Assembly: GCF_012927745.1 (NCBI RefSeq)
Contig: NZ_JABBKX010000006.1
Span: forward strand, 1-64,000
Length of the DNA stretch: 64,000 bases
Direction: 5' to 3'
Source: Neoroseomonas marina
GTDB taxonomy: Bacteria; Pseudomonadota; Alphaproteobacteria; Acetobacterales; Acetobacteraceae
This document shows positions 55,527 to 63,747 of this stretch, one piece after another. How positions within the stretch are numbered: position 1 is the stretch's first letter; each line of letters starts with the position of its first letter. Under the pieces are notes generated by a model. The model made no database searches and was not told the origin of the DNA. It was given only the letters and a program-made list of their open reading frames with translations. A program made the position numbers and the translations under genes.

Positions 55527-55958
55527 TCAGGGGGCGCCCAGCCGCTTCCAGACCCCGTCCGCCGTCGCGACGATCCGCTCCCCCACCGTGAGCTGCCCGC
55601 GCACGAAGACCACCGAGCGCGTCGCACGCACCGCCTCGGCCCGGGCCTCGAGGAACTCGCCCGCCTTGGCGCCGGAGACGAAATGCGTGTTGAGCTGGAT
55701 GGTCACGACCGGGGCCTTGTTCGCGGCCGTCCAACAGGTCACGCCCAGGATCTGGTCGAGGAAGGTGACCAGCATGCCGCCATGGACGATGCCGTGCGTA
55801 TTGCCGTGGCGCGGTTCGGCGACCAGGCCGTAGACCCAGCCATCCCCGTCCTTCTTCGACCAGAAGGGGCCGACGAGGGTGGGGAAGCCATCCTCGTGCC
55901 AATGCAGGATCTTCCAGCCATGGGCGGCGGGGTCGAAAGGGGCGGGGGCGTGCATCAT
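55527..55958 (-). CDS. PaaI family thioesterase (hotdog fold)
   Basis: A 143-residue hotdog protein with the PaaI-type signature GIVHGGMLVTFLDQILG (catalytic Asp/Gln region) and VVTIQLNTHFVSGAKAGEFLEARAEAVRATRSVVFVRGQL. It hydrolyses acyl- or aryl-CoA thioesters. Tandem ATGs at 55958 and 55955 are equivalent. It is transcribed toward the thiolase gene across 42 bases, suggesting a linked CoA-ester role. Confidence 0.9.
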   Translation of the reverse strand: MMHAPAPFDPAAHGWKILHWHEDGFPTLVGPFWSKKDGDGWVYGLVAEPRHGNTHGIVHGGMLVTFLDQILGVTCWTAANKAPVVTIQLNTHFVSGAKAGEFLEARAEAVRATRSVVFVRGQLTVGERIVATADGVWKRLGAP

Positions 55959-56016
55959 GACCCTGGCTTCGCGCGCCGGGCTGGCGCCGTCAACGGGGGG
56001 TGGTAGCGTCCGCGGC

Positions 56017-56649
56017 ATGAGGCTCTTCCATTCCCCCGGCTCGCCCTATGCCCGCATCGCCCGCATGGCGGTCATCGAACTCGGGCTCGAGGATCGCGTC
56101 GTGGCCGAGGAGGCGACGCTGCGCGATCCGTCCTCGGTCCTGCTCCCGCACAATCCGGTCGGTCGGGTGCCGACGCTGGTGCTCGACGACGGGACCGCCA
56201 TCACGGAGACGACGGCGGTGCTGACGATGCTCGACAGCTTGGTCGAGCCAGCGCGGCGGCTGCTGCCGGGGCCGGAAAAGCCGCGGGCGCTCGCGGCCTA
56301 TGGGCGAGTGCTCGGCGCGCTCGACGGCATCGCGGTGTGGAACCGGGAATTGCGCCGGCCGGAGCACGAGCGCTCGCCGGGCGTCATCGCGCTCGAGGCG
56401 CTGCGCGCCGTGCGCGTGACCGATGCGCTGGAGCAGGAGGCGGCGCGCGGCGGCTTCGCGGCGCGGGATGCCGGGTGGTTCGCGCTGGTCTCGCTGCTGG
56501 GGTATTGCGAGCGGCGGCACACGGCCTTCGCCTGGCGGCAGGGACGACCGGCGCTGGCCGCGCTGTTCGACGCGGCGCAGGCGCGGCCCGCGGTGGCGCG
56601 GACCGTGCCGCCGACAGGCATGGGCAGCGCGGCGCCGCCCCTGCGCTGA
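56017..56649 (+). CDS. Glutathione S-transferase family protein
   Basis: A 210-residue GST with N-terminal LFHSPGSPYARIARMAVIELGLEDRV and a cis-proline loop HNPVGRVPTLVLDDGTAITETTAVL. The C-terminal domain is helical. It diverges from the thioesterase with 58 bases between starts, and its stop directly abuts the convergent Bug gene stop (56649/56650). Confidence 0.87.
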   Translation: MRLFHSPGSPYARIARMAVIELGLEDRVVAEEATLRDPSSVLLPHNPVGRVPTLVLDDGTAITETTAVLTMLDSLVEPARRLLPGPEKPRALAAYGRVLGALDGIAVWNRELRRPEHERSPGVIALEALRAVRVTDALEQEAARGGFAARDAGWFALVSLLGYCERRHTAFAWRQGRPALAALFDAAQARPAVARTVPPTGMGSAAPPLR

Positions 56650-57630
56650 TCAGGTCGGGATGCGGATGCCGCGGGCGCGGATCAGCGTGCCCCACTTGTC
56701 GAACTCGGCGGTCCAGTAGGGGCCGAATTCCGCCGGCGTGCCGCCGACCGGATCGGCGCCCTGGGCGACGACCTGCGCTCGGAAGGCCGGATCGGCGACG
56801 GCGACCTTCACCGCTTCGGTCAGGCGCGCGACGATCGGGGCCGGGAGGTTGGCCGGGGCCATCAGTGCCATGTCGGTCGAGGATTCGAATCCCGCGACGC
56901 CGGCATCCTGCAGCGTCGGCACATCGGGCGCGAGCGGCGTGCGCCGCGCCGTGCTGACGGCGAGCATCTTCAGCGTGCCGGCCTGGCGATGCGGCAACGC
57001 GGTGATGGCGTCGATGAAGGACATCTTCGTCTCGCCGGCGAGCACCGCCTGGGCCGAGGGTGCGCCACCACGATAGGGGACGTGCATCATGTCGAGGCCC
57101 GCAGCGGCCATCAGCAGTTCCGTCGCGAGATGGCTGGTCGCGCCGATACCGGCCGAGGAGAAGTTGATCTCGCCCGGCCGCGCGCGGACATAGGCAAGGA
57201 AGTCCTGGATCGTCGTGACGGGCACGGAGGGGTGCACGCAGACCGCCTGCGCGGTACGCGCCACCAGGCTGATGCCCGTGAAGGCGGCGCGATTGTCGTA
57301 GGGCAGGGGCGAGATCAGGTGCGGTGCGATGGCATAGGTGCTGTTCGTCGCCAGGAGCAGCACGTAGCCGTCGGGGCGCTGCTGGGCGACGAAGTTGTGC
57401 CCGATCGTGCCGGAGGCGCCGGTGCGGTTCTCGACCACGAATTGCTGGCCGAAAACCTGGCTGAAGCGCTGCGCGAAAATCCGCGTCATCGTGTCCGACG
57501 ACCCGCCGGCCGGCCACGGATTGACCAGGGTGACCGGCCGCGTGGGCCAGGCGCCCTGGGCTGTGGCGGTGCGCAGCGCGGGAATGGCAAGTGTGGCGGC
57601 GAGCAGGGTGCGGCGGTCGATCAGCGTCAC
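56650..57630 (-). CDS. Bug-family tripartite tricarboxylate transporter solute-binding protein
   Basis: A 326-residue exported protein starting at a GTG (57630) with AGGAG eight bases upstream. A signal peptide (RRTLLAATLAIPALRTATAQ) precedes the core with VTLVNPWPAGGSSDTMTRIF, FVVENRTGASGTIGHNFVAQQRPDGY, INFSSAGIGATSHLATELLM and MHVPYRGGAPSAQAVLAGE. No permease genes are nearby. It diverges from the DadA-like oxidoreductase gene. Confidence 0.92.
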   Translation of the reverse strand: MTLIDRRTLLAATLAIPALRTATAQGAWPTRPVTLVNPWPAGGSSDTMTRIFAQRFSQVFGQQFVVENRTGASGTIGHNFVAQQRPDGYVLLLATNSTYAIAPHLISPLPYDNRAAFTGISLVARTAQAVCVHPSVPVTTIQDFLAYVRARPGEINFSSAGIGATSHLATELLMAAAGLDMMHVPYRGGAPSAQAVLAGETKMSFIDAITALPHRQAGTLKMLAVSTARRTPLAPDVPTLQDAGVAGFESSTDMALMAPANLPAPIVARLTEAVKVAVADPAFRAQVVAQGADPVGGTPAEFGPYWTAEFDKWGTLIRARGIRIPT

Positions 57631-57791
57631 GACGGAGTCTCCTGGCATGGGGCCGGGCCGCCAGCGACGGGCTCGGTCATGGGCAGGGATGGTTCCCCCA
57701 CGCGGCGATGTGCGCAACCCATGAAATGGCTCGGCGCGACATGGACCTGCACCGATCTGGACAGGCGAAGGCACCTGCGCACAGATGAGGC

Positions 57792-59141
57792 ATGAGGACG
57801 CAGAAGCCCGAACCCCGTCTGCTCGATGCCGTCGAGAGCGATGCCGCCCTGCCTGCATCGGTCGATGTCGCCGTGATCGGCGCAGGCATCGTCGGCGTCG
57901 GCGCCGCCTATGCGCTGGCCAAGGCCGGGCATTCGGTCGCGTTGCTGGACAAGGGCGTCGTCGCGGGCGAGCAGTCGAGCCGAAACTGGGGCTGGTGCCG
58001 CACGCTGAACCGCGATGAGCGGGAGATCCCGCTCATGCAGCACAGCCAGTCGCTGTGGGACAGCCTGCCGGCCGAGATCGGCGCCGACATGGGGTTCCGG
58101 CGCAACGGCCTCGTCTACGTCACCAAGGATCCGCAGCAGCTGGCCGGCTGGAAAGCGTGGCTCGACATGGCGCAGCCCTACCAGGTGGGCGCGCGCATGA
58201 TCGATGCGGCCGAGGCGAAGCGGCTGACGCCAGGCAACGAGCAGGAGTGGATCGGCGGCGTCGTCTCCCCGCGCGACGGGCGGGCGGAACCGGCGAAGGC
58301 GGCGCCCGCACTCGCGCGCGGCGCGCGGGCGCTGGGCGCGACGCTGCACCAGACCTGCGCGGTGCGGGGGCTCGACACCACGGGCGGGCGTGTCAGCGGC
58401 GTCTTCACCGAGAAGGGGCGGATCGGCGCGCAGGCGGTGGTGCTGGCGGGCGGTGCCTGGGCGTCGATGTTCCTGCGGCGGCACGGGGCGGACATGCCGC
58501 AATCCTCGGTGCATTCGACGATCTTCGCGACGACGCCGGCGAAGCAGGTGAGCGGCAGGCCGCTCTACACGCCGGACTTCATCCTCACGCCGCTGCTCGA
58601 CGGCGGGTACCTGGTGGCGGCGCGGGCGCGCGGGCGGCTCGAACTGACGCCGGCTGGCATCCGCTATGCGCGCCAGTTCCTGCCGAGCCTGCGCAAGAAC
58701 TGGAAGATGGTGGAGCTGCGCTTCGGCCGGTCCTTCTTCGAAGGGCCGGACGCCTTGCATGGCAAATGGTCCTTCGACCGCCCGACGGTGTTCGAGCGGA
58801 TGCGCGTGCTCGATCCGAAGCCGAAGGCGAGCATCGTCGAGCCGACGCTGCGCGAGATCGTCGCCATCTATCCCGAGCTGGCGGGGATCCGCGCGGCGCG
58901 GCTCTGGGCGGGGTGGATCGATTCGACGCCGGATGCGGTGCCGGTGATCTCGCCGGTCGAGGCGCTGCCGGGCCTGGTTGTCGCTGCGGGGTTCAGCGGG
59001 CATGGCTTCGGCATCGGGCCCGGGGCAGGGAGGCTGGCGGCGGACCTTGCGACCGGCGCGCCGCCGGTCGTCGATCCGGCGCCCTTCCGTCTGTCGCGCT
59101 TCTTCGACGGATCGCCGCTCCGCCCTCCGGCTGGGATCTGA
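57792..59141 (+). CDS. FAD-dependent oxidoreductase (DAO/DadA-like)
   Basis: A 449-residue flavoprotein. The dinucleotide-binding motif DVAVIGAGIVGVGAAYALAKAGHSVALLDKG is at residues 25-55, and EQSSRNWGWCRTLNRDEREIP follows. The C-terminal VVAAGFSGHGFGIGPGAGRLAADL is the FAD-contacting segment of D-amino-acid dehydrogenase/glycine oxidase relatives. Substrates are likely amino acids or amines. It shares the plus strand with the alpha/beta hydrolase 57 bases downstream. Confidence 0.92.
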   Translation: MRTQKPEPRLLDAVESDAALPASVDVAVIGAGIVGVGAAYALAKAGHSVALLDKGVVAGEQSSRNWGWCRTLNRDEREIPLMQHSQSLWDSLPAEIGADMGFRRNGLVYVTKDPQQLAGWKAWLDMAQPYQVGARMIDAAEAKRLTPGNEQEWIGGVVSPRDGRAEPAKAAPALARGARALGATLHQTCAVRGLDTTGGRVSGVFTEKGRIGAQAVVLAGGAWASMFLRRHGADMPQSSVHSTIFATTPAKQVSGRPLYTPDFILTPLLDGGYLVAARARGRLELTPAGIRYARQFLPSLRKNWKMVELRFGRSFFEGPDALHGKWSFDRPTVFERMRVLDPKPKASIVEPTLREIVAIYPELAGIRAARLWAGWIDSTPDAVPVISPVEALPGLVVAAGFSGHGFGIGPGAGRLAADLATGAPPVVDPAPFRLSRFFDGSPLRPPAGI

Positions 59142-59197
59142 GCGCCCCTCGCCAGGCGTGGCCCGGACGTGTTCACTGCGCGGCCGGGAGGACTGCC

Positions 59198-59983
59198 ATG
59201 GATCATGAGACGCGCCTGCTCGACCTGCCCTCCGGCCTGCTCGAGCTCTGGCTGCAGGGCCACGGGCATCCGCTGGTACTGCTGCCGTCGCTGGGCCGCG
59301 GGCAGGAGGATTTCGACGGCATCGCGCCGATGCTGCTCGCCGCGGGGCTGCGGCTGATCCGGCCGGAACCGCGCGGCATCGGACAGTCGGCGCCGCTGCG
59401 CGAGGGTTCGACGCTGTTCGACATGGCGCGGGACGTGATTGCGGCGATGGAGCAGGACGGCGTCGCGACCGCGCTGGTGGCGGGCCATGCGGCCGGCAAC
59501 TGGGTCGCACGCATCACCGCGCATCTGCGCCCGGACCTGGTGCAGGGCGTGGCGATGCTGGCCGCGGTGACGGGGACGACGGTCGATCCGGAGATCAGCG
59601 CGGCGATCGCGGGGAGTTTCGATACGTCGCTGCCCGACGATGTGCGGCTGGGGCATCTGCGTCGCGGCTATTTCGCGCCGGGGAACGATGCGAGCGTCTG
59701 GCTGCCGGGCTGGCATACCGAGGTCGCGCGCGCCCAACGCCGCGCGAGGGAGGCGACGACGGACAAGTCCTGGCTGCGCGTGGCGGACCGCAAGCCGCTG
59801 CTCTATCTGGCGGCGGCTGAGGATGCGATCGCCGCGCCGCCGAGCGAGGAGGATCTGCGCGCGGCGCTCGGGCCGCTGGCGCAGCGCGTGGTCGTCGAGC
59901 GCGCCGGGCACGCATTGCTGCCCGAACAGCCCGACGCCGTCGCAGAAGCGCTGATCGACTATGCAAGAAAGCTGTGGCCGTAG
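59198..59983 (+). CDS. Alpha/beta hydrolase-fold protein lacking the nucleophile serine
   Basis: A 261-residue protein of the alpha/beta hydrolase superfamily. The oxyanion-hole region is LVLLPSLGRGQEDFDG and the cap region follows. The nucleophile elbow reads G96-H97-A98-A99-G100, with alanine where serine is expected. The late histidine (ERAGHALLPEQ) and acidic residue region (AEDAIAAP) are present. GGGAGGA lies eight bases before the ATG. It may bind ligand without hydrolysis or use another mechanism. Confidence 0.85.
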   Translation: MDHETRLLDLPSGLLELWLQGHGHPLVLLPSLGRGQEDFDGIAPMLLAAGLRLIRPEPRGIGQSAPLREGSTLFDMARDVIAAMEQDGVATALVAGHAAGNWVARITAHLRPDLVQGVAMLAAVTGTTVDPEISAAIAGSFDTSLPDDVRLGHLRRGYFAPGNDASVWLPGWHTEVARAQRRAREATTDKSWLRVADRKPLLYLAAAEDAIAAPPSEEDLRAALGPLAQRVVVERAGHALLPEQPDAVAEALIDYARKLWP

Positions 59984-59995
59984 GGCCAATGCCAG

Positions 59996-60020
59996 CGGCC
60001 CGAGGCTGAGCCTCGGGCCG
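59996..60020. terminator. Near-perfect palindrome after hydrolase gene
   Basis: A 12-bp inverted repeat (cggcccgaggct / agcctcgggccg) around a single base starts 13 bases past the hydrolase stop. It can fold into a strong hairpin and may end the plus-strand transcript. Confidence 0.5.
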
Positions 60021-60105
60021 GGAGCCCGAAGAGCGACCGCGCCCAGACCAACCGCCGTGCCGCGCGGTCCAGTGCATGGCGCGCAGGCCAAGCGCGCGGA
60101 TGCGC

Positions 60106-60160
60106 GCGCCGGCGCCTGAGGCAGACCAAAAACTCGCGCCGGCGCTTGAGGTGAGGAAAA
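60106..60160. repeat. Two tandem imperfect 25-base repeats
   Basis: Two units beginning with the palindrome gcgccggcgc, at 60106-60131 and 60136-60160, are spaced exactly 30 bases apart. They share tgagg and aaaa positions after the palindrome. They sit between the hydrolase gene and the gntR stop. Confidence 0.6.
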
Positions 60161-60172
60161 CCTCTCACCTCA
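60147..60172. terminator. Hairpin overlapping gntR stop
   Basis: A 9-bp stem (tgaggtgag / ctcacctca) with an 8-base loop includes the stop codon of the GntR gene (60165-60167). It probably folds at the end of that mRNA. Confidence 0.45.
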
Positions 60173-60905
60173 GCTTGATGTCGATCCGCACCACGTCGCC
60201 GCGATAGATCCCATCGGCGACCATCAGCAGTGTGCCGCTCGGGTTCACCGCAGCGCGGCGGACGAAGGCGACGGGGGCGTTGAGCGGGACCTGCAACCCC
60301 GCCGCCGTTTCCACATCCGCCGTGCCGATGGTGAGCACCTGCCGGGCATCGGCGATGCGCACGCCGGGAATGCCGGCGACCAGTTTCAGTGCCGTGCGGG
60401 TGCGCAGGTCGTTCGCCGTCACCTTCGGCCAGAGGCGTTCGTCGAGCCACACATCGGCGAGCAGGAAGGGCTGGCCGTCGCGCCAATGGCGGCGGCGGAC
60501 ATGGTGGTAGCGCGTCGCGGGGCGGCCGATGTCCACGGACGGCAGCGCATCGGCGGGTTGGTCGGGGCGGTCGTCGAGGATCTCGATCTCCGCGCCCTCG
60601 CGCGATCGGAGCAGGCCGGACCAGTCGGTCTTGACCTCGCACCACAGGCGGTTCGCTCCCGGCGTGGCGCGGACGAAGGTACCCTTGGCGCGGTAGCGCG
60701 CGATCAGCCCGTCGCGTTCCAACTCGTCGAGCGCCTGGCGGATCGTCGCGCGCGCCACGCCGCATTCGGCGGCGAGCTCGTCGACCGTCGGGATCCGTTC
60801 GTCCCGCCGCCAGGTGCCCTGTTCGATCCTGCGGCGAAAGAGCGTGGCGAGCTGGAGGTAGCGCGCCACCGCGCTGCGGCTGAGATCGACGGCCGCCGTC
60901 TTCAT
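60165..60905 (-). CDS. GntR-family regulator with UTRA domain (HutC type)
   Basis: A 246-residue regulator. The N-terminal winged helix (YLQLATLFRRRIEQGTW, then AAECGVARATIRQALDELERDGLI) is typical GntR. The C-terminal UTRA domain (about 90-246), with TRYHHVRRRHWRDGQPFLLADVWLDE and PVAFVRRAAVN, binds a small ligand. It overlaps the 2-hydroxyacid dehydrogenase by four bases (ATGA), so it likely controls that gene and the Bug genes upstream. Confidence 0.93.
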   Translation of the reverse strand: MKTAAVDLSRSAVARYLQLATLFRRRIEQGTWRRDERIPTVDELAAECGVARATIRQALDELERDGLIARYRAKGTFVRATPGANRLWCEVKTDWSGLLRSREGAEIEILDDRPDQPADALPSVDIGRPATRYHHVRRRHWRDGQPFLLADVWLDERLWPKVTANDLRTRTALKLVAGIPGVRIADARQVLTIGTADVETAAGLQVPLNAPVAFVRRAAVNPSGTLLMVADGIYRGDVVRIDIKLR

Positions 60906-61831
60906 CCGGCGGCCGCGTTCAGGAAGGGGCGGCCCTCACGGAACGCCTCGATGTCCGAGAGGATGCGTGCGATCAGCGCCTGCCGCGTCTCGATGGTGAG
61001 GGACGCCGAATGCGGCGCGAGCACCACGTTGTCGAGGGTGAGGAAGCGCGGGTCGAGCCCGGGTTCGCGCGCGAAGACGTCGAGGCCCGCGGCGGCGATG
61101 CGCTTCTGTTCCAGAGCGTCGAGCAACGCCGCCTCATCCACCACCGACCCGCGCGCGATGTTCACCAGCACGCCGCGCGCGCCGAGCGCGTCGAGCACCG
61201 CGCCATCCACCATCCCGTCGGTTCCGACGCCGCCCGGCACGGCGAGGATCAGAACGTCGGAGCGTTCGGCCAGCGCGCGCAGGTCGGGCACATGGGTCCA
61301 GGGCTGGTCCGGCTTGGGGCGCGGGCCGGTCCAGGCGACGTCCATGCCGAGCCCGGCGCAGCGCCGCGCGATGGCCTGGCCGATCTTGCCCAGCCCCGCG
61401 ATCCCCGCCGCCTTGCGATGCAGGCTGAGGCCGAGGCCCATGCGTTCCTTCGTCCAGCGCCCGGCGCGGACGAAGCGGTCGGCCTCGGCGACGCGGCGGG
61501 CGGCGGCGTACATCAGGCCGATGGCGGCATCGGCCACGTCCTCGGTCATCACGTCCGGCGTATAGGCGACGGCGATGCCGCGGCGCGTTGCCGCGGGCAG
61601 GTCGATGCGCTCGAGCCCGGTGCCCTGGCTGACCACCAGGCGCAGGTCGGGCAGGCGGGCGAAATGCTCCTCCCGCGCGCCGGCGAGGGCCATGGTCACG
61701 GCGATGCGGAAGCCGGGGCGCGGGCCTTCCGCCGGCGCGTCCTCGACCAGCGTGAAGCGTTCGGCGAGGGCCGCGCGCAGATCGGCCGGGATGGCGGAGA
61801 GGAGGAGGATCGCTTCCTTGGTGTCGTTCAT
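60902..61831 (-). CDS. D-isomer-specific 2-hydroxyacid dehydrogenase
   Basis: A 309-residue dehydrogenase. The NAD-binding motif is GIAGLGKIGQAIA. Catalytic residues are in VNIARGSVVDE (Arg), FAREPGLDPRF (Glu) and NVVLAPHSASLT (His). It resembles glyoxylate/hydroxypyruvate reductase-type enzymes. The ATG overlaps the upstream Bug gene stop (TCAT junction). With three Bug genes and a GntR regulator it suggests use of a 2-hydroxy or 2-oxo acid. Confidence 0.93.
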   Translation of the reverse strand: MNDTKEAILLLSAIPADLRAALAERFTLVEDAPAEGPRPGFRIAVTMALAGAREEHFARLPDLRLVVSQGTGLERIDLPAATRRGIAVAYTPDVMTEDVADAAIGLMYAAARRVAEADRFVRAGRWTKERMGLGLSLHRKAAGIAGLGKIGQAIARRCAGLGMDVAWTGPRPKPDQPWTHVPDLRALAERSDVLILAVPGGVGTDGMVDGAVLDALGARGVLVNIARGSVVDEAALLDALEQKRIAAAGLDVFAREPGLDPRFLTLDNVVLAPHSASLTIETRQALIARILSDIEAFREGRPFLNAAAG

Positions 61832-62790
61832 TCGGCTCGGATTCCGGCGGCGTCGATGACCTGCTTCCAGCGCGCGGATTCGGCGGCGATGGTGGCGGCG
61901 AGGTCCTCGGGCGAGGAGGGCGTCGCTTCCTCGCCGAGGGCTTCCATCCGCGCGCGGTAGGCGGGGTCGTTGAGGATGGTGACGATGGCGGCGTTGAGCC
62001 GGGCGACGATCGGCTGCGGCGTGCCCGCCGGGGCGGAGATGTAGTTGAAGGGCGCGGCGTCGAAGCCGGGCAGCGTCTCGGCCAGCGCCGGCAGGTCGGG
62101 GGCGAGCGGCGAACGCTGCGGCGTGGTGACGGCGAGGGCGCGTAGGTTCCCCGCCCGTGCCGGGGGCAGAAGGATGGACAGCGTGTCGAGCGCCATGCTG
62201 ACCGTCCCCGCGATGAGGTCCGTCGTCGCCGGGCCGGTGCCGCGGTAGGGCACATGGGTGATGTCGATGCGAGCCATGAACTTCAGCATCTCGCCGGCGA
62301 GGTGCGAGGAGGAGCCGATGCCCGAGGAGGCGAAGGAGAGTCGGCCGGGCTCGGCGCGGGCCAGTGCGATCAGCCCCGTCACGTCCTGCGCTGGCAGCGA
62401 AGGGTGGATCGCGAAGAGGTTCGGCGCGCGCTTGTAGCCAGAGACGGGCGCGAAATCGCGCACGGGGTCGTAAGGCAGGCTGCGCATCAGGTGCGGGTTG
62501 ATGATCTGCGGCCCCGGCGTGCCGTAGAGCAACGTGTGGCCATCGGGCGTCGCGCGCGCGACGAAGAGCGCGCCGACGGTCGCGCCGCCGCCGGGGCGGT
62601 TGTCCACCACCACCGGCTGGCCGAGTGCGGCACCGAGCGGATCGGCGAGCATGCGCGCGCTGGCATCGGCCGAGCCGCCGGCGGCGAAGGGCACGACGAG
62701 GCGGAGCGGGCGGTTCGGGAAGGATTGCGCGAAGGCCGGCGCGGCGAGGGCGGCCGGGACGGCGAGCAGGGCGCGGCGGGCGAGCCTCAT
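61828..62790 (-). CDS. Bug-family tripartite tricarboxylate transporter solute-binding protein
   Basis: A 320-residue exported protein with a signal peptide (RRALLAVPAALAAPAFAQ). Core motifs are LRLVVPFAAGGSADASARML, VVVDNRPGGGATVGALFVARATPDGHT, SFASSGIGSSSHLAGEML and THVPYRGTGPATTDLIAGTVSM. It is the second of three tandem Bug genes and overlaps its neighbours by four bases on both sides. Confidence 0.94.
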   Translation of the reverse strand: MRLARRALLAVPAALAAPAFAQSFPNRPLRLVVPFAAGGSADASARMLADPLGAALGQPVVVDNRPGGGATVGALFVARATPDGHTLLYGTPGPQIINPHLMRSLPYDPVRDFAPVSGYKRAPNLFAIHPSLPAQDVTGLIALARAEPGRLSFASSGIGSSSHLAGEMLKFMARIDITHVPYRGTGPATTDLIAGTVSMALDTLSILLPPARAGNLRALAVTTPQRSPLAPDLPALAETLPGFDAAPFNYISAPAGTPQPIVARLNAAIVTILNDPAYRARMEALGEEATPSSPEDLAATIAAESARWKQVIDAAGIRAE

Positions 62791-63743
62791 TCGATGGTGA
62801 TTCCCTGGGATGCGATGACGCCGCGCCAGCGCGCGATCTCCTCCTGCACGGCGGCGGCGAGCTGGGCGGGCGTGCCGCCGAGAGGCTCGGCGCCGAGGGC
62901 GGCGAACCGCGCGCGGACGGAAGGGTCGGCAAGCGCATGGTTCGCCGCCTCGTTGATGGCCGCGATGGCGTCGGGCGGCGTGCGTGCGGCCGCGATCAAG
63001 TAGTTGAAGGAGGCGTCGTTGAAGCCCGGCAGCGTGGCCGCGATGGGTGGCAGGTCGGGCGCGGCTTCGGCGCGTTGAGGTGTGCTGACGGCAAGGGCGC
63101 GCAGCCGGCCTTCGCGCACCAGCGGCAGCAGCGCGGCGGCGGTGTCGAGGATCATGTCGACGCGGCCGCCCATCAGGTCCTGCACGCCGGGCGCGGTGCC
63201 GCGATAGGGGATGTGCAGCATCTCGATCCCCGCCATCTGCGCGAAGAGCGCGCCGGCGAGATGCGCGGAGGACCCGATCCCCGCGCTCGCATAGGTGAGG
63301 CCGCCGGGGCGCGACTTCGCCAGCGCGATGAGCTCCGCCACGCTGTGCGCGGGGAAGTCCGGCCGGACCACCAGCACCTTCGGCGCACGCATCAGGGCGA
63401 CGACCGGCGTGAAGTCCGCCATCGCATCGTAGGGGATGTTGCGCATCATCAGCGGGTTGAGGATCTGGATCGACGGCGAGCAGTAGAGCAGCGTCAGCCC
63501 GTCCGCCGGTCCGCGCGCCACCGCGATGGCCGCGACGCTGCCATTGCCGCCGGGCCGGTTCTCGATCAGCACGGGCTGGCCGAGGGTCGCCGCCATCGGG
63601 TCGGCGACGATGCGCGCGATGGTGTCCGCCGTCCCGCCAGGGGCGAGCGGGACCAGGATGCGCATCGGGCGTGGCGGCTGCCAGGCTCCGGCCGTGACCG
63701 GGAAGGCAGCCGTCGCTGCGGCGATCAGGGCGCGACGGCGCAT
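62787..63743 (-). CDS. Bug-family tripartite tricarboxylate transporter solute-binding protein
   Basis: A 318-residue exported protein with a signal peptide (RRRALIAAATAAFPVTAGA). Core motifs MRILVPLAPGGTADTIARIV, VLIENRPGGNGSVAAIAVARGPADG, TYASAGIGSSAHLAGALF and LHIPYRGTAPGVQDLMGGRVDM are close to those of the next gene, pointing to a tandem duplication. It overlaps that gene by four bases. Confidence 0.94.
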   Translation of the reverse strand: MRRRALIAAATAAFPVTAGAWQPPRPMRILVPLAPGGTADTIARIVADPMAATLGQPVLIENRPGGNGSVAAIAVARGPADGLTLLYCSPSIQILNPLMMRNIPYDAMADFTPVVALMRAPKVLVVRPDFPAHSVAELIALAKSRPGGLTYASAGIGSSAHLAGALFAQMAGIEMLHIPYRGTAPGVQDLMGGRVDMILDTAAALLPLVREGRLRALAVSTPQRAEAAPDLPPIAATLPGFNDASFNYLIAAARTPPDAIAAINEAANHALADPSVRARFAALGAEPLGGTPAQLAAAVQEEIARWRGVIASQGITIE

Positions 63744-63747
63744 CGCG

